Assembly (NCBI GenBank): GCA_963736455.1
Contig: CAVTON010000001.1
Span: 372,001-436,000 of the forward strand
DNA: 64,000 nucleotides
Direction: 5' to 3'
Origin: DAHUXD01 sp963736455
GTDB lineage: Bacteria > Acidobacteriota > Thermoanaerobaculia > UBA5066 > Gp7-AA6
This document shows positions 60,640 to 64,000 of this stretch, piece by piece. Position 1 is the first letter of the stretch. Every line of letters starts with the position of its first letter. The translations under genes and the position numbers were made by a program. The notes under the pieces were generated by a model that did not search any database, was not told where the DNA came from, and saw nothing but the letters and a program-made list of their open reading frames with translations.

Positions 60640-62157
60640 CTACGAGAGCGCCACGATCGTCCGCGACATCGGCTCGCTTCGCAGGAAGCGGCGCGAGAGC
60701 TCGATCTCGGCGTGCATCTCGCGATCGCGGTTCCAGGGTCGGACCGCGCGTCGAAAGTCCCGGCGCAGCTTCTCGAGCGGAGCCGAAGAGGACAGCGGCC
60801 GCAGGAATTCCATGGCCTGGAACGCGGCGATGGCCTCGATCGCGAGAACGAGTTCGAGGTTGTCGACGATCGCCGCGAGCTTGCGCGCCGCGATCGGCGA
60901 CATCGAGACGTGATCCTCCTTGGCCGCGGACGTCGGGATCGAGTCGACCGACGCCGGGTGGGCGAGAACCTTGCATTCCGAGACGAGCGCGGCCGCGGTG
61001 ACCTGGGCCATCATGAGGCCCGAGTGGAGCCCGCCCTCCTCGACGAGAAAGGCCGGCAGGTCGGAGAGAGCGGGGTTGACGAGCTTCTCGATCCGCCGCT
61101 CGGAGATCGAGGCGAGGTCCGTCGCCGCGATGGCCGCATAGTCGAGCACGAGGCCGACCGGCGCCCCGTGGAAGTTCCCGCCCGACAGGATGTCGCCCGA
61201 AGCGGCGAAGACGAGAGGATTGTCGGTCGCGCTGTTCATCTCGGTCTCGAGGACGGCCCGCGCATGGGCGAACGCGTCGCGCGCCGCCCCGTGGACCTGA
61301 GGCATGCAGCGCAGCGCGTAGTTGTCCTGGACCCGGCCGCACCCGCGGTGCGATTCCCGGATCGCGCTGCCCCGCAGAAGGTTCCGGAGGTTGCGGGCGC
61401 TCGCGACGGCGCCGGGGTGCGGCCGTGCGCCGACGATCCGGGGATCGAACGCCGTGTCGGAGCCTCGCGAGGCGTCCACCGACGCCGCTCCGATCACGTC
61501 GCTCACCCGCGAGAGGTCGATGGCCCGCGCGAGCGCCAGCCCGCCGACGGCCACCGACATCTGCACGCCGTTGATCAGCGCGAGGCCCTCCTTGGCGGCG
61601 AGCACGACGGGCCGGATCCGGGCACGGCGCAACGCGGATCGCGCCGACATCTCCCGGCCCCTGACCGCCACGCGCCCCTCGCCGATGAGCGCGAGCGCCA
61701 GGTGGGACAGCGGCGCGAGATCGCCGGAGGCCCCGACCGAGCCCTGCGCCGGCACGACGGGGAGGACGTCGGCGGCGAGCATCGCGAGCAGCGTCTCGAC
61801 GGCGGCGACGCGGATGCCGGAGTTGCCGCGGGCGAGCGCGTTCGACCGTAGCAGCATCATCGCCCTCACGGCCTCCGCGCCGAGCGGCGGCCCCACGCCC
61901 GCGGCGTGGCTGCGGACGAGATTGCGCTGCAGGTCGGCGAGGTCCGAAGGCGCGATGGCGACGTCGGCGAACTTCCCGAAGCCCGTGGTCACGCCGTAGA
62001 CCCTCGCTCCGCGCCGGACGGCCCGATCCACGACGCGGCGCGAAGCCGCCATGGTCCGCCGAGCCGCCGGCGAAAGGACGGCGCGTGCTGCGCGCCGCGA
62101 CACCGCGACGAGATCGTCGAGGTCGAGGCCCGAACCGGAGACGCGCACCGTCCGCAT
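60640..62157 (-). CDS. hutH: histidine ammonia-lyase
   Basis: First step of histidine breakdown (histidine to urocanate and ammonia). The 505-residue protein has the MIO-forming triad Ala143-Ser144-Gly145 in QGSVGASGDLAPLSH, plus YGVTTGFGKFADV, QDNYALRCMPQVHG, MNSATDNPLVF and SGGNFHG, all typical of HutH. Other aromatic ammonia-lyases share the fold, but adjacency to hutU settles the role. A TAGAAT lies nine bases upstream of the ATG. Confidence 0.97.
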   Translation of the reverse strand: MRTVRVSGSGLDLDDLVAVSRRAARAVLSPAARRTMAASRRVVDRAVRRGARVYGVTTGFGKFADVAIAPSDLADLQRNLVRSHAAGVGPPLGAEAVRAMMLLRSNALARGNSGIRVAAVETLLAMLAADVLPVVPAQGSVGASGDLAPLSHLALALIGEGRVAVRGREMSARSALRRARIRPVVLAAKEGLALINGVQMSVAVGGLALARAIDLSRVSDVIGAASVDASRGSDTAFDPRIVGARPHPGAVASARNLRNLLRGSAIRESHRGCGRVQDNYALRCMPQVHGAARDAFAHARAVLETEMNSATDNPLVFAASGDILSGGNFHGAPVGLVLDYAAIAATDLASISERRIEKLVNPALSDLPAFLVEEGGLHSGLMMAQVTAAALVSECKVLAHPASVDSIPTSAAKEDHVSMSPIAARKLAAIVDNLELVLAIEAIAAFQAMEFLRPLSSSAPLEKLRRDFRRAVRPWNRDREMHAEIELSRRFLRSEPMSRTIVALS

Positions 62158-62166
62158 GCGCCGGCG

Positions 62167-62172
62167 ATTCTA
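62167..62172 (-). promoter_or_regulatory. candidate -10 box of hutH (TAGAAT)
   Basis: TAGAAT on the minus strand nine bases before the hutH ATG, in the 187-bp divergent gap with purA. No Shine-Dalgarno between it and the ATG. Confidence 0.45.
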
Positions 62173-62189
62173 CCCGCTCGGATTCTGCG

Positions 62190-62208
62190 CGGGCCGCTCT
62201 GCGGCCCG
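62190..62208. other. perfect hairpin in the hutH-purA divergent gap
   Basis: CGGGCCGC-TCT-GCGGCCCG: an 8-bp stem with three-base loop, just upstream of the hutH -10 box. Since the flanking genes diverge, it is not a normal terminator; it could be an operator-like palindrome or chance in GC-rich DNA. The rest of the gap shows only a GAGGAG ribosome-binding site for purA. Confidence 0.4.
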
Positions 62209-62344
62209 ACCGACGAGGAAGGGGAAGCCGCACCGGCACGCTCTCCCGTGAAGAACCGAGCGGCACTGCCTCTTGCGCTCGCCGCGCAAGCTCCGGCGAC
62301 GTGTTAGTCTGCGCTGTTTTTCTGCGCGCACGAGGAGCGACGAC

Positions 62345-63655
62345 GTGAAGGTTCTGGCCGTCCTGGGCGGACAATGGGGCGACGAAGGCAAGGGCAAGGT
62401 CGTCGACCTGCTCGCCGACCGCTTCGACGTCGTCGCGCGCTATCACGGAGGGCACAACGCCGGACACACGGTCAAGTTCGGCTCCCGCCGCTTCGCCCTC
62501 CACCTGCTTCCCGCCGGCATCGTCCGCGGGCGGATCGGCGTCATCGGGCCCGGCCTCGTCGTGGACCTTCAGGCCCTCCTGGCCGAGATCGAGGCGGTCC
62601 GCGCCGAGGGCATTTTGATCGGCGACAATCTTCTTCTGTCCGACCGGGCCACGGTCATCCTCCCCTACCACCGGCTGCTCGACGCCGCCCGCGAGAAGGC
62701 CGCCGGCGACGCGAAGCTGGGGACGACCCTGCGAGGAATCGGGCCCGCCTACGAGTCGGTCGCCGCGCGCCGCGGGGTCCGCGTGGCGGAGCTCTTTCGC
62801 CCGGACGTCCTCTCAGCCCGCGTCGCCGCCGTCCACTCCGAGACGGGCACTCTGCTGCGTGCGCTCGGCGAGCCGTCCGTACCAGGTCCCGAGGAGGTCG
62901 TCGCGGCCCTGCGCGCCGCCGCCGCCCGGCTCGAGCCGCACGTGACCGACACGGGCCGCTTCCTGCGGCGGACGCTCGCGGCCGGCGGAACCCTGCTGGC
63001 CGAGGGAGCCCACGGCGCGATGCTGGATCTCTCCGCCGGGACGTACCCGTTCGTCACGTCCTCCCATTGCACCTCCGCCGCCGTGGCGGCCGGGCTCGCC
63101 ATCGCGCCGCGCCAGCTCGACGCGAGCCTGCTGGTTCTCAAGGCCTATTCGACGCGCGTGGGCGAAGGTCCTTTTCCCACCGAGCTCTCCGACGAGACCG
63201 GCGAATACCTGCGCAAGCGCGGCAACGAGTACGGGACTTCGACCGGCCGCCCGCGCCGCACGGGCTGGTTCGACGCCGTCGTGGCCCGGACGGCCGTCGA
63301 GCTCTCGGGAGCCGATGCCATGGCTCTCACCAAGCTCGACTGCCTGGACGAGCTCGAGGAGATCCCGATTTGCGTCGGCTACCGGCTGGACGGCCGCCCG
63401 ATCGCGGATCTTCCGCCGCTCGCCGAGGACGTCGCCAGGCTCGAGCCCGTGCTCGAGACGCTTCCGGGGTGGAAGGCCACCACGACGGGCGCCACGCGCT
63501 ACGAGGAGCTTCCCGAGGCAGCGCGGGCCTACGTGCGAGCCCTGGAGCAGGTGACCGGGGTTCCGGCCGTGCTGGTCTCGACCGGAGCGCGGCGCGAGGA
63601 GACCATCTGGAGGTCCGAGTCGACGCTGCTGGCCGACCTTCCCCCGCCGCGCTGA
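62345..63655 (+). CDS. purA: adenylosuccinate synthetase
   Basis: Converts IMP and aspartate to adenylosuccinate using GTP. The 436-residue protein begins VKVLAVLGGQWGDEGKGKVVD (GDEGKGK at 12-18), then YHGGHNAGHTV, GTTLRGIGPAYE, LAEGAHGAMLDLSAGTYPFVTSS and RPRRTGWFDAV, the complete family set. GTG 62345 is preceded by GAGGAG eight bases upstream; the open frame to 62273 adds nothing conserved. Confidence 0.97.
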   Translation: MKVLAVLGGQWGDEGKGKVVDLLADRFDVVARYHGGHNAGHTVKFGSRRFALHLLPAGIVRGRIGVIGPGLVVDLQALLAEIEAVRAEGILIGDNLLLSDRATVILPYHRLLDAAREKAAGDAKLGTTLRGIGPAYESVAARRGVRVAELFRPDVLSARVAAVHSETGTLLRALGEPSVPGPEEVVAALRAAAARLEPHVTDTGRFLRRTLAAGGTLLAEGAHGAMLDLSAGTYPFVTSSHCTSAAVAAGLAIAPRQLDASLLVLKAYSTRVGEGPFPTELSDETGEYLRKRGNEYGTSTGRPRRTGWFDAVVARTAVELSGADAMALTKLDCLDELEEIPICVGYRLDGRPIADLPPLAEDVARLEPVLETLPGWKATTTGATRYEELPEAARAYVRALEQVTGVPAVLVSTGARREETIWRSESTLLADLPPPR

Positions 63656-63762
63656 GCGCCCGGCTCGCGCCCGGCTTGCGGCACCGCCGCCGCGCGGAGG
63701 CTTGGCGTGATTCTTGAATCCTCTCCGGTCGCGGCCTGCGTACGCCGCGGAAGGGGCGCGCC

Positions 63763-63999
63763 ATGATGATCGAGGACTTCACCAGACTCCCGCTCGGGTC
63801 CGTCGTCTCCGAGTCGCGCACCATCGTGCTCTGCACGGTCTGCCAGCGGCGCGGCGCGCTCGACGCCCGCCTGCGGCGATGCGTCCACCTCGAAGGCTCC
63901 ACGATCGATGCGCAGGGACTGGTCGTCGAGCCCATCGATTCCTGCGCGCCCGTCTACTATGCGGCGGCCTCCCTGAGGCTCCAGGCCGCCGCTCGCTGA
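63763..63999 (+). CDS. small cysteine-containing protein, possible zinc site
   Basis: A 78-residue protein: MMIEDFTRLPLGSVVSESRT, then VLCTVCQRRG (Cys24, Cys27) and RRCVHLEG (Cys40, His42), a possible CxxC...CxH zinc site. AAGGGG lies about six bases before the first ATG. I recognise no family. The 107-bp gap after purA shows no clear terminator. Confidence 0.6.
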   Translation: MMIEDFTRLPLGSVVSESRTIVLCTVCQRRGALDARLRRCVHLEGSTIDAQGLVVEPIDSCAPVYYAAASLRLQAAAR

Positions 64000-64000
64000 G

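Noticed and set aside
62190..62208. Terminator in the hutH-purA gap
   Set aside because: Both flanking genes diverge from it, so no transcript is expected to end there; kept only as an unexplained hairpin.

Overview
The window is about 64 kb of very GC-rich, densely coding bacterial chromosome. It holds roughly 55 protein genes, RNase P RNA and one tRNA, with no rRNA, prophage, insertion sequence or CRISPR array recognised. Lipid A genes (lpxB, msbA) and lipoproteins indicate a Gram-negative cell envelope. The two-domain L25/Ctc protein, SpoVG, the MshEN and DUF4388 signalling proteins, the gene order ispE-spoVG-tRNA-Gln-prs-rplY-pth-rpsF-rpsR-rplI, and a secreted PKD protein whose C-terminal domain I associate with Acidobacteriota together suggest an Acidobacteriota-like organism (possibly Thermoanaerobaculia). 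This placement is an inference from gene content, not a phylogeny.

Layout. 1-10.6 kb (minus strand): a long run of tightly overlapping genes reading S2P protease (broken) > trpS > scpA > scpB > rsuA-type pseudouridine synthase > cmk > rpsA > IHF/HU > HIT > two small membrane proteins > lpxB > msbA (cut by the window edge). 10.7-14.3 kb (plus): ECF sigma factor, zinc-finger anti-sigma factor with a HEAT-like tail, and a DUF4097 beta-solenoid surface protein. 14.3-19.1 kb (minus): NDUFA9-like reductase, recG, cNMP-FHA protein, LD-carboxypeptidase. 19.07-19.47 kb: rnpB. 19.5-25.4 kb (minus): DUF4126 protein, DUF4388/J-domain/TPR protein, DUF4388/SPOR-like protein, uvrC. 25.4-25.6 kb: three tandem 67-bp palindromic repeats. 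25.7-30.7 kb: two small plus-strand genes, uvrB (minus), class A PBP (plus). 30.8-40.1 kb (minus): rplI, DUF2232, rpsR, rpsF, pth, rplY, prs, PKD protein, tRNA-Gln, spoVG, ispE, LolB-like lipoprotein, TPR protein. 40.3-44.1 kb (plus): two MshEN paralogues around an HU gene, then a second site-2 protease. 44.1-50.6 kb: dtd, murJ (minus), ssb, DUF1330 (plus), nagZ, mutS (minus). 50.6-53.5 kb (plus): tsaB, rimI, DUF465, psd, pssA. 53.5-62.2 kb (minus): hutH, hutU, a 1303-residue NtrY-like kinase, a DUF3142 lipoprotein. 62.3-64 kb (plus): purA and a small zinc-type protein.

Recurring themes. Neighbouring genes repeatedly overlap by four bases, and all four classes ATGA, GTGA, TTGA and CTGA occur. 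In five genes (rsuA-type synthase, recG, pth, dtd, psd) the conserved N-terminus extends beyond every in-frame ATG/GTG/TTG, and a CTG sits at or near the expected first residue. Many transcription units have a TATAAT/TAGAAT-type -10 box only 6-10 nt before the start codon. The rnpB 5' end, fixed by its P1 helix, calibrates this motif and suggests leaderless or nearly leaderless mRNAs. The least understood loci are the MshEN-HU-MshEN-protease cluster, the multi-sensor kinase with its overlapping DUF3142 lipoprotein, and the sigma/HEAT anti-sigma/DUF4097 operon. No stretch over 300 bp lacks a gene.
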